DNA of 64,000 bases. Source: Enterococcus lacertideformus. Its GTDB lineage: Bacteria; Bacillota; Bacilli; Lactobacillales; Enterococcaceae. Where the stretch lies: the NCBI GenBank assembly GCA_015680865.1, contig JADAKE010000017.1, positions 186,001 to 250,000 on the forward strand, given 5' to 3'. The position numbers and the translations under genes were made by a program. The notes under the pieces were generated by a model. It saw only the letters and a program-made list of their open reading frames with translations. It was not told the origin of the DNA and ran no database searches. Of this stretch, positions 19,188 to 31,161 are shown piece after piece (position 1 is the first letter of the stretch; the number at the start of each line of letters is the position of its first letter).

Positions 19188-20075
19188 TTAAGATACCAAG
19201 CCCTCAAATTGAGCAGTAAAGTTTGTTGCCGCACCGATCAAGTTGGCCTCACTGCGGTACTCACATAATAAAATTTTGGGATCAAAATCATTTAATTTAA
19301 ATTGTCTCGTCAGTTGTTTCATTCGTTGATTGATTTGCGCTAGTAAATCATCTTTAGTTGAAATCCCCCCACCAATCACGATGACTTCTGGATCAATCGC
19401 AAACTGAATACTGAATAACCCTCTTGTTAAATAATTATAAAAATTTTCTACTTCTTCTTTAGCCACTAAATCTCCTTGTTCAGCTAATTCAAACACTTTT
19501 TTTCCACTATAAGTAGATTTTTCTACACCAATTCGTTCACAATAACGCCATGCCATTTGGACTGCGGTCCCTAACATACTAAAAGTTTTGTTTTCTTCCA
19601 AAAACATTAAACCAAATTCTCCTCCATAGAGATGCGCCCCTTTATTCAATTTTCCATTGGTGAAAACCGCACCACCTACACCTGTACCAAGAACAACAAA
19701 GGCAAAATCTTGGTAGTTTTTTGCTACTCCTTCGTAGTATTCTGCCATTCCTGCGCAAATCGCATCATTTTCAATCGTTACTGGCAAAGCAAACAGCTCT
19801 TCCAATTCTTGAAAAATATTAAAGCCATGGATGTATGGTATCGCACTAATACCTTCGATCATTTGTTTTTCATGATTGACTACTCCTGGCGAGCTAATTG
19901 CTACACCTTCGATTGTTACAAGCGCTGATATATTTTTAAACACTCTCATTAAATGCGCTTTCATTTCTTCCCAAGTATTTGGTGTTGGAAATTGGTTTGC
20001 CTGTTCAAGCTCGTGATTATTCTAAAACCCATATTTTACTGCTGAACCGCCAAAGTCAAAAACTAAAACCCCCAT
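19188..20075 (-). pseudogene. ROK family sugar kinase, interrupted by TAG at codon 18
   Basis: ROK kinases phosphorylate glucose, N-acetylmannosamine or beta-glucosides in the cytoplasm. From ATG 20075 (AAAGGAGG site) the start MGVLVFDFGGSAVKYGF holds the phosphate-1 loop. TAG at 20022-20024 follows, and the same frame then runs 277 codons, with DAICAGMAEYYEG, VLGTGVGGA and VIGGGIS. The full length would be 295 residues. A downstream start would lose the ATP loop. Note that the usual ROK zinc motif GHxxxxxCxCG is not evident, as in beta-glucoside kinase-type members. Confidence 0.88.
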
Positions 20076-20138
20076 GATTTGCCCTCCTTTTTATACTTTT
20101 CTTATTTTAAGATAATTATCACGTTTTTGAAAGCCATT

Positions 20139-20645
20139 TTACAAAAGATGGCTAATTTGTTTTTTTAGCGTTACTTGTTCGCGCAGTAAGTTGCCGTTTT
20201 CATAGATTAGCTCTTTATAGTTGATCAAAAAATAATCTTTATCTCTAGCACATTCAACAAAACCTACTTTTTTATATAAATGCAAGGCAACAGAACTCGT
20301 GCTACCTGTTCTTACAATAATCTCTTGTTGTGTCGTTTTCTTTTTTTGTATTTCTTTTAACGCATACTTCAACAATTGCAAACCAATTCCAGTTCCTTGT
20401 AACTCATTTGCTACTGCTAGATTCATTATTTCAAATTCATTTTCTCTAGTTACCACAACAATCACTCCACAAGTTTCCTTGCCTTTTTGCCAAGTAAAAC
20501 CAAACCCAGAGTCTATATATTGCTGTACTTTTTCTTTCTCAGGAGCTGCAGTCAATAGTAAAGACCAAGGAAGGTTTTCTTTATCAAGTTTATTTATTCT
20601 TTTTACTTCAGGTGATAGCCTCATCCTCTTGTCTTTATTCATCAT
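20139..20645 (-). CDS. GNAT family N-acetyltransferase
   Basis: A 168-residue acetyl-CoA-dependent acetyltransferase: the core has LAVANELQGTGIGLQLL (acetyl-CoA pyrophosphate loop) and a C-terminal YKKVGFVE strand. Its first ATG overlaps what would be the end of the repaired yidD frame, so the two genes were translationally coupled. The yidD frameshift may reduce expression. Substrate unknown. Confidence 0.85.
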   Translation of the reverse strand: MMNKDKRMRLSPEVKRINKLDKENLPWSLLLTAAPEKEKVQQYIDSGFGFTWQKGKETCGVIVVVTRENEFEIMNLAVANELQGTGIGLQLLKYALKEIQKKKTTQQEIIVRTGSTSSVALHLYKKVGFVECARDKDYFLINYKELIYENGNLLREQVTLKKQISHLL

Positions 20646-20902
20646 AGTGCGGTACCTCTTTGTCTTTTGTATTTCTCGTTAACTGATAGTTTAAGGGTAC
20701 ATAATCAATTCCACCTTTAATTAAAAGGATGGCAACGTAAAATACGCGCAACCCCCATTAACGTTCCTTTAATTGCTCCATGTGTTTTGATCGCTTGTAT
20801 CATGTAATTCGAACAAGTAGGATAATACCGGCAGCTAGGAGGAAAAGCTGGCGAAATGAACCGTTGATAGAATCGTACCAAAGAAATCAACTTTTTTTTC
20901 AT
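20635..20902 (-). pseudogene. yidD: Membrane protein insertion factor YidD, frameshifted near the 3' end
   Basis: YidD is a small amphipathic protein with the conserved [10 protein letters not shown] and CHPF motifs, which assists membrane protein insertion. The frame stops two codons after CHPF because a run of four T (AAAA at 20723-20726 on the plus strand) replaces three. With three, the reading continues ...[12 protein letters not shown]... to a stop overlapping the GNAT start, giving 88 residues. The truncated 61-residue product keeps all conserved cysteines and might still work. Confidence 0.82.
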
Positions 20903-21009
20903 ATTTTCACCTCATTTTTCAACTTGAAAATTTAGTTTTATTTCGCTGGATGTTAACTCTTTCTAGTTATTATTTTGTTTACTCAAAACTTGACACTTAA
21001 CTTACTTTT

Positions 21010-21186
21010 TTAATTGAAAAAAGCTCGGATATGAAGCCATAAACTTGGTTGTAATACCTTTAATGGATTTCCTCCACCGACTACACCGTATCCAATCATC
21101 GTCCCAGCAATAAATAAAAGAATCACTAATAACATGACTACTAAAATCTTCACCAGACTGATCAAAATGTAACGTTGGCTACTCAT
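21010..21186 (-). CDS. EpuA-like small membrane protein (annotated as RNA polymerase subunit beta-like)
   Basis: A 58-residue protein with one hydrophobic helix (ILISLVKILVVMLLVILL) and the conserved tail MIGYGVVGGGNPLKVL...W, matching the EpuA family found downstream of murA in streptococci and enterococci. It lies 12 bp downstream of murAA with an AAGGA site, so it is probably cotranscribed. Its role is unknown; the common database name linking it to RNA polymerase is not supported by the sequence. Confidence 0.75.
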   Translation of the reverse strand: MSSQRYILISLVKILVVMLLVILLFIAGTMIGYGVVGGGNPLKVLQPSLWLHIRAFFN

Positions 21187-21198
21187 TTATTCACGTCC

Positions 21199-22500
21199 TT
21201 AAGCAATGATTTGTGCTGTCTTTTCAGCAGGTGCTTGGTTGATTTCCACACGTTCCACGTCTGCACCTAAGTTTTGCAATTTAATATGAAATTGATAATA
21301 ACCACGATCTAAATATTTTAGGTTACGGACACGTGTAATCCCATTAGATTTTAATCCAGCTAATATAAGGGCAGCTGCTGCACGTAAATCTGTGGCATAT
21401 ACCTCAGCGCCTTGTAATTCATGCTTACCATCCACTACTGCTACATTTCCATCGATTTTAACATGCGCATTCATTCGACGCATTTCTTCTAGATGTTGGA
21501 AGCGATTTTCAAAAACTGTTTCAGTCACTACACTGGTTCCTTCTGCTACTAATTGGATTGCTGTCATTTGTGCTTGCATATCTGTAGGAAAACCTGGATG
21601 AGGCATTGTTTTAACATCCGTTGGCAAAATATGTTTTGGTCCAATTACGCGAATACCAGCTTCTTCTTCAGTGATCTTTGCACCCATCTCAATTAATTTA
21701 GAGATTAACGGACGGTTATGTTCTGAAATAGCATCAGCAATTAAAACATTGCCCTCAGTCATCGCAGCAGCTACCATAAAAGTACCTGCTTCAATTCGAT
21801 CTTGTACAATCGAATGTTTCACTGCATGAAGATGTTCTACACCTTCGATACGCATTGTTTCAGTGCCTGCACCATAGACATTGGCTCCCATCTTATTGAG
21901 AATATTTGCCAAATCAACAATCTCTGGTTCACGTGCGACGTTTTCAATGATTGTTGTCCCTTTAGCCTTGACTGCTGCCATCATTATATTTTGAGTTGCA
22001 CCCACACTTGGGAAGTCTAAATAAATCGTATTACCAATCAATTGATCCGCAATTGCTTCGATGTACCCATTCTTTTGAATAATTTTAGCTCCTAGCGCTT
22101 GGAATCCTTTAAGGTGTAAATCAATTGGACGTTTACCAATTGCGCATCCACCAGGCATAGCAACCTTCGCATGACCATTTCTAGCAAGTAATGGTCCCAT
22201 TACAACGATAGAGGCACGCATTTGACTAACATATTCATACGGTGCTTCAATCTCTAGTTGTCTTGATGCATCAAGGTTTACTTGATTATTTTCTTCATCA
22301 AACTCCACTTCTACATTTAAATGACGAATCACTTGATTCATAGTGAAGACGTCAGAAAGAATAGGAACATTATCTAAAACAGTCGTTCCTTCTTCAGCCA
22401 ACAAACTAGCAGCTAAAATAGGTAAAACGGCATTTTTAGCTCCTTCGATTTTTACTGTTCCGTTTAATTGATTGCCACCTTTGACGATGATCTCTTCCAT
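21199..22500 (-). CDS. murAA: UDP-N-acetylglucosamine 1-carboxyvinyltransferase MurAA
   Basis: MurA transfers enolpyruvate from PEP to UDP-GlcNAc, the first committed step of peptidoglycan synthesis and the fosfomycin target. The protein has 433 residues with the substrate Lys-Asn at the start (EGAKNAVLP) and the active-site cysteine in [11 protein letters not shown] near residue 117, so the wild-type fosfomycin-sensitive residue is kept. The start is ATG 22500 with a GGGGGG site. Complete. Confidence 0.96.
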   Translation of the reverse strand: MEEIIVKGGNQLNGTVKIEGAKNAVLPILAASLLAEEGTTVLDNVPILSDVFTMNQVIRHLNVEVEFDEENNQVNLDASRQLEIEAPYEYVSQMRASIVVMGPLLARNGHAKVAMPGGCAIGKRPIDLHLKGFQALGAKIIQKNGYIEAIADQLIGNTIYLDFPSVGATQNIMMAAVKAKGTTIIENVAREPEIVDLANILNKMGANVYGAGTETMRIEGVEHLHAVKHSIVQDRIEAGTFMVAAAMTEGNVLIADAISEHNRPLISKLIEMGAKITEEEAGIRVIGPKHILPTDVKTMPHPGFPTDMQAQMTAIQLVAEGTSVVTETVFENRFQHLEEMRRMNAHVKIDGNVAVVDGKHELQGAEVYATDLRAAAALILAGLKSNGITRVRNLKYLDRGYYQFHIKLQNLGADVERVEINQAPAEKTAQIIA

Positions 22501-22592
22501 GTTGTTCCCCCCAAAAAATTCCAATGAGCTACAAGGGCTCAAAATCTTTTCTATTATATCATTTCTTATATTAAAATAGTACCTTTTTTTAA

Positions 22593-22823
22593 CTATAGGC
22601 TAACAAAAAGATTTCGACATAAAGCAATAATTTCTAAGAAGAAGTTACTAGCAATATACCCTAAGAAAATGGAAAAAAGCACGATCGTCATTCGAATTTG
22701 TGTATCATGGAGCTTTTTAAAAAACATATCAATACGCAAAGAACGTAAAGACCAAAAAGCTAAATAAATAAAAGCTAAATGACTCACGATCCGAATAATC
22801 GCATCAATCCCATATACTTGCAT
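22593..22823 (-). CDS. DUF1146 (YwzB) family membrane protein
   Basis: A 76-residue protein with two hydrophobic helices, [16 protein letters not shown] and a second at the C-terminus, typical of DUF1146 proteins encoded between the atp operon and murA in Firmicutes. Function unknown. The stretch 22824-23383 holds only a decayed start (an AGAGGGAG site and a nine-codon frame at 22983) and AT-rich spacer. Confidence 0.8.
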   Translation of the reverse strand: MQVYGIDAIIRIVSHLAFIYLAFWSLRSLRIDMFFKKLHDTQIRMTIVLFSIFLGYIASNFFLEIIALCRNLFVSL

Positions 22824-23383
22824 AGCGACGCCCTTTCTAAAATCTTTTTTATGTTAACTAACAAAATGATGATACCATAAATTAGAAAAATTTAAAAATT
22901 ATTGGTTGCAAAAAATAAAAAATGTTTTTTTTAAATAAACAGGAAAGAAAAAACAGGTGAAGTAAAAGAGGGAGACAACCCCATGAAAGGTGTTACTAAA
23001 TCTAACTACACCTAAAACAAAAAGTGGCTTAAATTTCGTCTAAAAAGTGTTTAACTCTGAGAAAATAATAAGGAATTTATATAAACTGTCAGGAAACCCA
23101 AAAACTAGCTTTTTATTGTTACCTATTTAGTGCTTTTTAGTTTTTGTAAATTTTAGTTTTTTTGAAATATTAGCTTCTATTTCCATCGTTTATATCATTT
23201 ATTTATATATCTAGCATGAGATAAATTATTCTTTACTCTTGTGCCTCATGTACCTTGCTATCTCCTTTACTTTGTGCTTGACTGCCTTTTTTAATTGATC
23301 ACAATTTTATACTTTTAGAGAAAGCGGTATATGTATGTTTGTTGAATAAAGTTACTTACTTTATTACACTTTTTTCTACATAA

Positions 23384-23465
23384 ATAAGCTGTCACAAAAA
23401 AATCAGGAAACAATTTTTTTGTGACAGCTTATTCTTGAAACAGACCATGCTGTTCATGACCTCTT
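23384..23465 (-). terminator. Terminator of the atp operon, built on a repeat copy
   Basis: AATAAGCTGTCACAAAAAAAT pairs with ATTTTTTTGTGACAGCTTATT (23384-23433). It is preceded on the minus strand by AGAGGTCATGAAC, the left-end sequence of the repeat family, at the same roughly 122-bp spacing as the two copies upstream. The operon terminator thus appears to be the hairpin of a third repeat copy. Confidence 0.75.
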
Positions 23466-23588
23466 TTTTTAAACGATGTTCCAAAGACAGCACTTCGGCA
23501 ATAAGCCAAAGACAGAAAAAATGAAAAAAGCCATTTTCTCTGACGTTTCCTTACTACTCAGAGCTAAACGGATTGATCACAACTTCTT
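23466..23588 (-). repeat. Structured 3'-UTR repeat, copy B1
   Basis: Second of three tandem copies. It starts AGAAGTTGTGATC, has a stem CAGAGAAAATG/CATTTTTTCTG inside TAAG...CTTATT, and ends GAACATCGTTTAA. The arms differ from copy B2 in sequence but still pair. Confidence 0.7.
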
Positions 23589-23712
23589 TTCTTAAACGGT
23601 ATTCAAGAAGCAACTCCTCAGCAATAAGCCCTGATTTTCCAAAATATGAAAAGCTATTTTAGAAAATTATTTCTTATTTGTTTGGAGTTGAACGCTTCTG
23701 TCACAACCTCTA
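23589..23712 (-). repeat. Structured 3'-UTR repeat, copy B2, overlapping the atpC stop
   Basis: It begins AGAGGTTGTGACAGAAG, sharing two bases with the atpC stop TAG, and contains nested pairings AGAAG/CTTCT, CAACTCC/GGAGTTG, AATAAG/CTTATT and ATTTTC/GAAAAT around a TAGCTTTTCATA loop. It ends TTGAATACCGTTTAA. The whole unit can fold into one hairpin of about 100 nt. Confidence 0.75.
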
Positions 23713-24132
23713 AGAATGTTTTGAAACTTTGATTCGGTTGATTGCACGATGCAAAGCAACTGTCGCACGTTTCAATTCATTCGTATCTTCTTTTTCTTTT
23801 GCTTCTGCGATTTGTCGCTCAGCACGTTGTTTGGCTCTTTCTGCCCGAGAAACGTCAATATCTCTTTCACGTTCTGCACTATCGGCAACGATTGAAACAA
23901 CATTGTCACGAACTTCCATGATTCCGCCATTGACAGCAATCCAGTCCACATGTGTGTCTGAGTCTGTTCGTTTTACACGGACTTCATCAATCGTTAATGG
24001 AACGATGATCGGCGCATGTTTAGGTAAAATACCAAGTTCGCCCGCTGTCGTACGTGCAACTACGATTGCTGCGTGGTGATCATAGACCAAACCGTCAGGA
24101 GTCACCACATTCACAGTTAAATATTGATCCAT
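23710..24132 (-). CDS. atpC: ATP synthase epsilon subunit
   Basis: A 140-residue subunit of the F1 central stalk: an N-terminal beta-sandwich ([14 protein letters not shown]) and a C-terminal two-helix hairpin that inhibits ATP hydrolysis. In enterococci the enzyme mainly pumps protons out for acid tolerance. Last gene of the operon; its stop codon overlaps the first repeat copy. Intact. Confidence 0.95.
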   Translation of the reverse strand: MDQYLTVNVVTPDGLVYDHHAAIVVARTTAGELGILPKHAPIIVPLTIDEVRVKRTDSDTHVDWIAVNGGIMEVRDNVVSIVADSAERERDIDVSRAERAKQRAERQIAEAKEKEDTNELKRATVALHRAINRIKVSKHS

Positions 24133-24145
24133 GAGGCACCCCTTT

Positions 24146-26477
<2,332 letters not shown>

Positions 26478-26490
26478 TCATCTCACCTCA

Positions 26491-28056
<1,566 letters not shown>

Positions 28057-28069
28057 CTACCTCTTTGTA

Positions 28070-28612
28070 CTATCTATTTAATTGGCTACGCATTTTTTCT
28101 AATTGCGTGCGAATGCTCCCGTCGATTACTCGATGGCTAGCTTCAACAATTGCCCCACCAATAATGGAAGAATCAACAATTTGCTTTAATTCAACTGTTT
28201 GATAGTTCATTGCTTTTGCTACATTCTTTTCTAGTTTTTGTAACTGTTCATCAGAAAGTGGTACAGCAGTTTTTACACTTCCTAAAAGGAGTCCTTTATA
28301 TTCATTGTAGCGATGTTCATACTCATCGATCATAAATAATAAATCAGACATACGGTTGTAATTATAGACAACTTCTAAAAAGTTTTTTACGATGCCGTCG
28401 AAACCACTGACAAGTTTATCCATAATGATACGTTTTTCATGAGGTTCTAAGCGGACGTCACTAAGCATATTGCCTAATCCAGCTACTTCGCTATAGATTT
28501 GGCGTAAGCTTAGCAAATCTTGGTAAATTTCTTCAGCACAGTTTGAATCTATCGCCAGTTCAAACAATGCTTTACCATAGCTTCTACCGACAGTATATTT
28601 ATCTAGTTTCAT
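28070..28612 (-). CDS. atpH: ATP synthase delta subunit
   Basis: A 180-residue subunit linking F1 to the peripheral stalk: N-terminal helical domain (YGKALFELA) and the C-terminal signature VDSSIIGGAIVEASHRVIDGSIRTQL. The start overlaps the end of atpF by 14 bp. Confidence 0.95.
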   Translation of the reverse strand: MKLDKYTVGRSYGKALFELAIDSNCAEEIYQDLLSLRQIYSEVAGLGNMLSDVRLEPHEKRIIMDKLVSGFDGIVKNFLEVVYNYNRMSDLLFMIDEYEHRYNEYKGLLLGSVKTAVPLSDEQLQKLEKNVAKAMNYQTVELKQIVDSSIIGGAIVEASHRVIDGSIRTQLEKMRSQLNR

Positions 28613-29123
28613 TTGAAGAACCTAGACTTTCAATATATTGATTGATTAAAGATTCATGCATTTCTGGAGATAGTTCTTTATTCAAGATTTTAGCCGCAAT
28701 TTGAAGAGAAAGGTCAGCTACATCGTCTTTTACAGAGTTTAAAGCTGTATCACGTTCTAACATAATATCGGCTTGCGCTTTGCTTCTTAGACGTGCAACC
28801 TCTTCTTGTGTATCCTTCAAAATATTTTGACGGCTTAATTCTCCACTTTCTTTCGCATTTTTAATGATATCAGCTGCATCTGAACGAGAAGCTAACAATT
28901 GTTGTTCGCGTTCTTGTTCCATTTTTGCTGAATTGATGCGAGATTGTTCGGCAGAATCTAAATCATTGGCGATCTTATCTTCACGTTTTTTCAGAATATC
29001 GCTGATTGGTCCCCAAGCAAAATGCTTTAATAGGAACATTAATATCAAAAATGATCCGCTGACAACGATGATGTTACCTAACATCGGATTACCAACTTCT
29101 GCAATTGCCAATTGATTCAGCAT
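28599..29123 (-). CDS. atpF: ATP synthase b subunit
   Basis: A 174-residue stator. One N-terminal membrane helix (IIVVSGSFLILMFLL) is followed by a long charged coiled coil that reaches delta. AAGGAAGG precedes ATG 29123. An unusually long 225-bp gap separates it from atpE upstream. Confidence 0.95.
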   Translation of the reverse strand: MLNQLAIAEVGNPMLGNIIVVSGSFLILMFLLKHFAWGPISDILKKREDKIANDLDSAEQSRINSAKMEQEREQQLLASRSDAADIIKNAKESGELSRQNILKDTQEEVARLRSKAQADIMLERDTALNSVKDDVADLSLQIAAKILNKELSPEMHESLINQYIESLGSSNETR

Positions 29124-29301
29124 AGGCTAGCCTTCCTTTCTTTAAGGTGTATCTCACATAGCACAAAGAAAACTTGATTTCGTAATATCGAATATTACTT
29201 CCTAAGCGCTATTTTATCCTAGTTTTGATAAGAAACAGATGACTGTCATGTTGCTACTACTTCAATCAGCTCATCTGTCGCTTTGTTTGTTCATTGCAAT
29301 C

Positions 29302-29333
29302 AAAAGAGGATTAGTGACATTTGTCCCATCCTC
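29302..29333 (-). promoter_or_regulatory. Hairpin in the atpE-atpF gap, possible attenuator or processing site
   Basis: Between atpE and atpF (29124-29348, no gene) the minus strand has GAGGAT...ATCCTC followed by TTTTG. A partial terminator or RNase site here would raise c-subunit output relative to the other subunits, matching the roughly 10:1 stoichiometry. Inference only. Confidence 0.4.
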
Positions 29334-29348
29334 ATCTAATAGATTTGA

Positions 29349-29567
<219 letters not shown>

Positions 29568-29613
29568 TTATTTCCTCCTAAATAGATAAAATAGTGGTTT
29601 ATTAAAAACGATG

Positions 29614-30333
29614 TTATTCTTCTACTTCAATCTTATGGCTCATATAAACCATTGATAAAGTGACAAAGACAAATGCTTGGATGCTTCCAATAAACAAGGA
29701 GAATGCGATCCAGACCATCTCTAAAGGAATTGCTAACGGTAATGAGAACCATCCTAAGTTGTTCATCATACTGGCAATCAAGGTAAGTAAAACTTCCCCT
29801 GCATAAATATTCCCGTAAAGACGTAAAGCAAGTGTTAATAGATTCGTAAATTCTTCAATCAGTTTCATTGGAAACATAAAACTGTACGGTTTTAGGAACG
29901 AATTTACAAAATATCCTTTAAAACCAAGCTTTTTCACCCCGAATAAATGAGTAAGTGTGATCATTATAAATGCCAAAGTTAAAGTAACAAACGGGTCTGC
30001 TGTTGGGCTTTTCCAAAGTGTTGTTTCGCTAGGTAAGACGATTTTCGTTATTAAACCTATGTTATTTGCCACAAAGACAAACAAGAACAATGTAAAAGCC
30101 AACAAATGAAAGTTATTCAATTCTTTTCTAGGCAGATTATCTGTTACGATTCCTCGGGTAAAGTCAATGACCCATTCAAGCGCATTTTGTTTCCCCGTCG
30201 GTTTCATCTTAAGATTTCTTGTAAAGAAGTAAACTAAGAAGAAGACAATCAAACAGGTCAATAACACCATCATACAAACAGTACCATCAAACCAAACAGG
30301 TCCAATATGGAACGTTAGCGAGCGTTCATCCAA
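29614..30333 (-). CDS. atpB: ATP synthase a subunit
   Basis: A 239-residue membrane stator with the essential arginine in LALRLYGNIYAGE (about residue 171) and a C-terminal helix, WIAFSLFIGSIQAFVF. First gene of the operon; no atpI precedes it, as is usual in enterococci. GAGGTG precedes the start. Confidence 0.95.
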   Translation of the reverse strand: MDERSLTFHIGPVWFDGTVCMMVLLTCLIVFFLVYFFTRNLKMKPTGKQNALEWVIDFTRGIVTDNLPRKELNNFHLLAFTLFLFVFVANNIGLITKIVLPSETTLWKSPTADPFVTLTLAFIMITLTHLFGVKKLGFKGYFVNSFLKPYSFMFPMKLIEEFTNLLTLALRLYGNIYAGEVLLTLIASMMNNLGWFSLPLAIPLEMVWIAFSLFIGSIQAFVFVTLSMVYMSHKIEVEE

Positions 30334-30420
30334 TCCATTTCACCTCTTTTCCCTGAATTTCACATAAAATCAACTTCATGTGTACATCTGTTTTTTCTAA
30401 ATCGTTTCTAACCAAACGTT

Positions 30421-30449
30421 ATCATACCACCATAAAACAGAAAATACAA
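30421..30449 (-). promoter_or_regulatory. Promoter of the atp operon
   Basis: TTGTAT, 17 bp, TATGAT with an extended TGG just before the -10, about 90 bp upstream of atpB. Confidence 0.65.
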
Positions 30450-30612
30450 AACATTTTAATGAAAATAAGCCAATTTTTCATTTCAAACAAAAAATATAGT
30501 GGATATTAACCAGAAAAAAACTTTGATATCATGCTTTATCAGATTAAATGCTAACAAATTTTATCATTAAGTAAAATTAAAAGCACCGAATATGCGAAAA
30601 AGGATAATGAAA

Positions 30613-31077
30613 TTATCCAGAGAAATTTTTTAATGTTCGTTCAATTTGACTATCTACGTCTTTTCGTTTTAAATCTTCTCTCTTATCATAGGATCGTTTC
30701 CCTTTAGCCAGTCCGATCAGAACTTTGGCATAGCAATCACGGATATATACTTTTAAAGGAACGATTGTAATTCCCGTATTTTTTGTTTCATTTTCAAGCC
30801 GTCTAATTTGCTTTTTGTGCAATAATAGCTTTCTTGTGCGTAAAGTGTCATGATTGAAAATATTCCCTTGCTCGTATGGACTGATATGAACGTTATGCAA
30901 AAAAGCTTCACCATTACGAACCCGCACAAATCCATCTTTCAGATTGATCCGGCTATTTCGAATGGATTTGATCTCTGTTCCCTGTAAAACCATTCCCGCT
31001 TCCATCGTGTCGATGATCGAATAATCATGGCGAGCCTTTTTATTTTGTGCGATTAATTTGCCCTCGCCTTTTGGCAC
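30613..31077 (-). CDS. smpB: SsrA-binding protein SmpB
   Basis: A 154-residue partner of tmRNA in rescuing stalled ribosomes: the beta-barrel core begins [20 protein letters not shown], and the basic tail carries [11 protein letters not shown]. It starts at GTG 31077, with TTGGGAGG 8 bp upstream. Found beside rnr as in most Firmicutes; RNase R degrades tmRNA-tagged messages, so the pairing is functional. Confidence 0.95.
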   Translation of the reverse strand: MPKGEGKLIAQNKKARHDYSIIDTMEAGMVLQGTEIKSIRNSRINLKDGFVRVRNGEAFLHNVHISPYEQGNIFNHDTLRTRKLLLHKKQIRRLENETKNTGITIVPLKVYIRDCYAKVLIGLAKGKRSYDKREDLKRKDVDSQIERTLKNFSG

Positions 31078-31137
31078 GATACATTCCTCCCAACTAATAG
31101 TCTTTTATATTTTACTTTTTCTTTTTAATTCCTTTAT

Positions 31138-31159
31138 AAAAAGGCTTCTTGCCTTTTTT
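31138..31159 (-). terminator. Terminator between rnr and smpB
   Basis: Minus-strand AAAAAAGGCAAGAAGCCTTTTT: a short GC stem with a T run, right after the rnr stop and before smpB. It may attenuate read-through from rnr. Confidence 0.65.
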
Positions 31160-31161
31160 AT

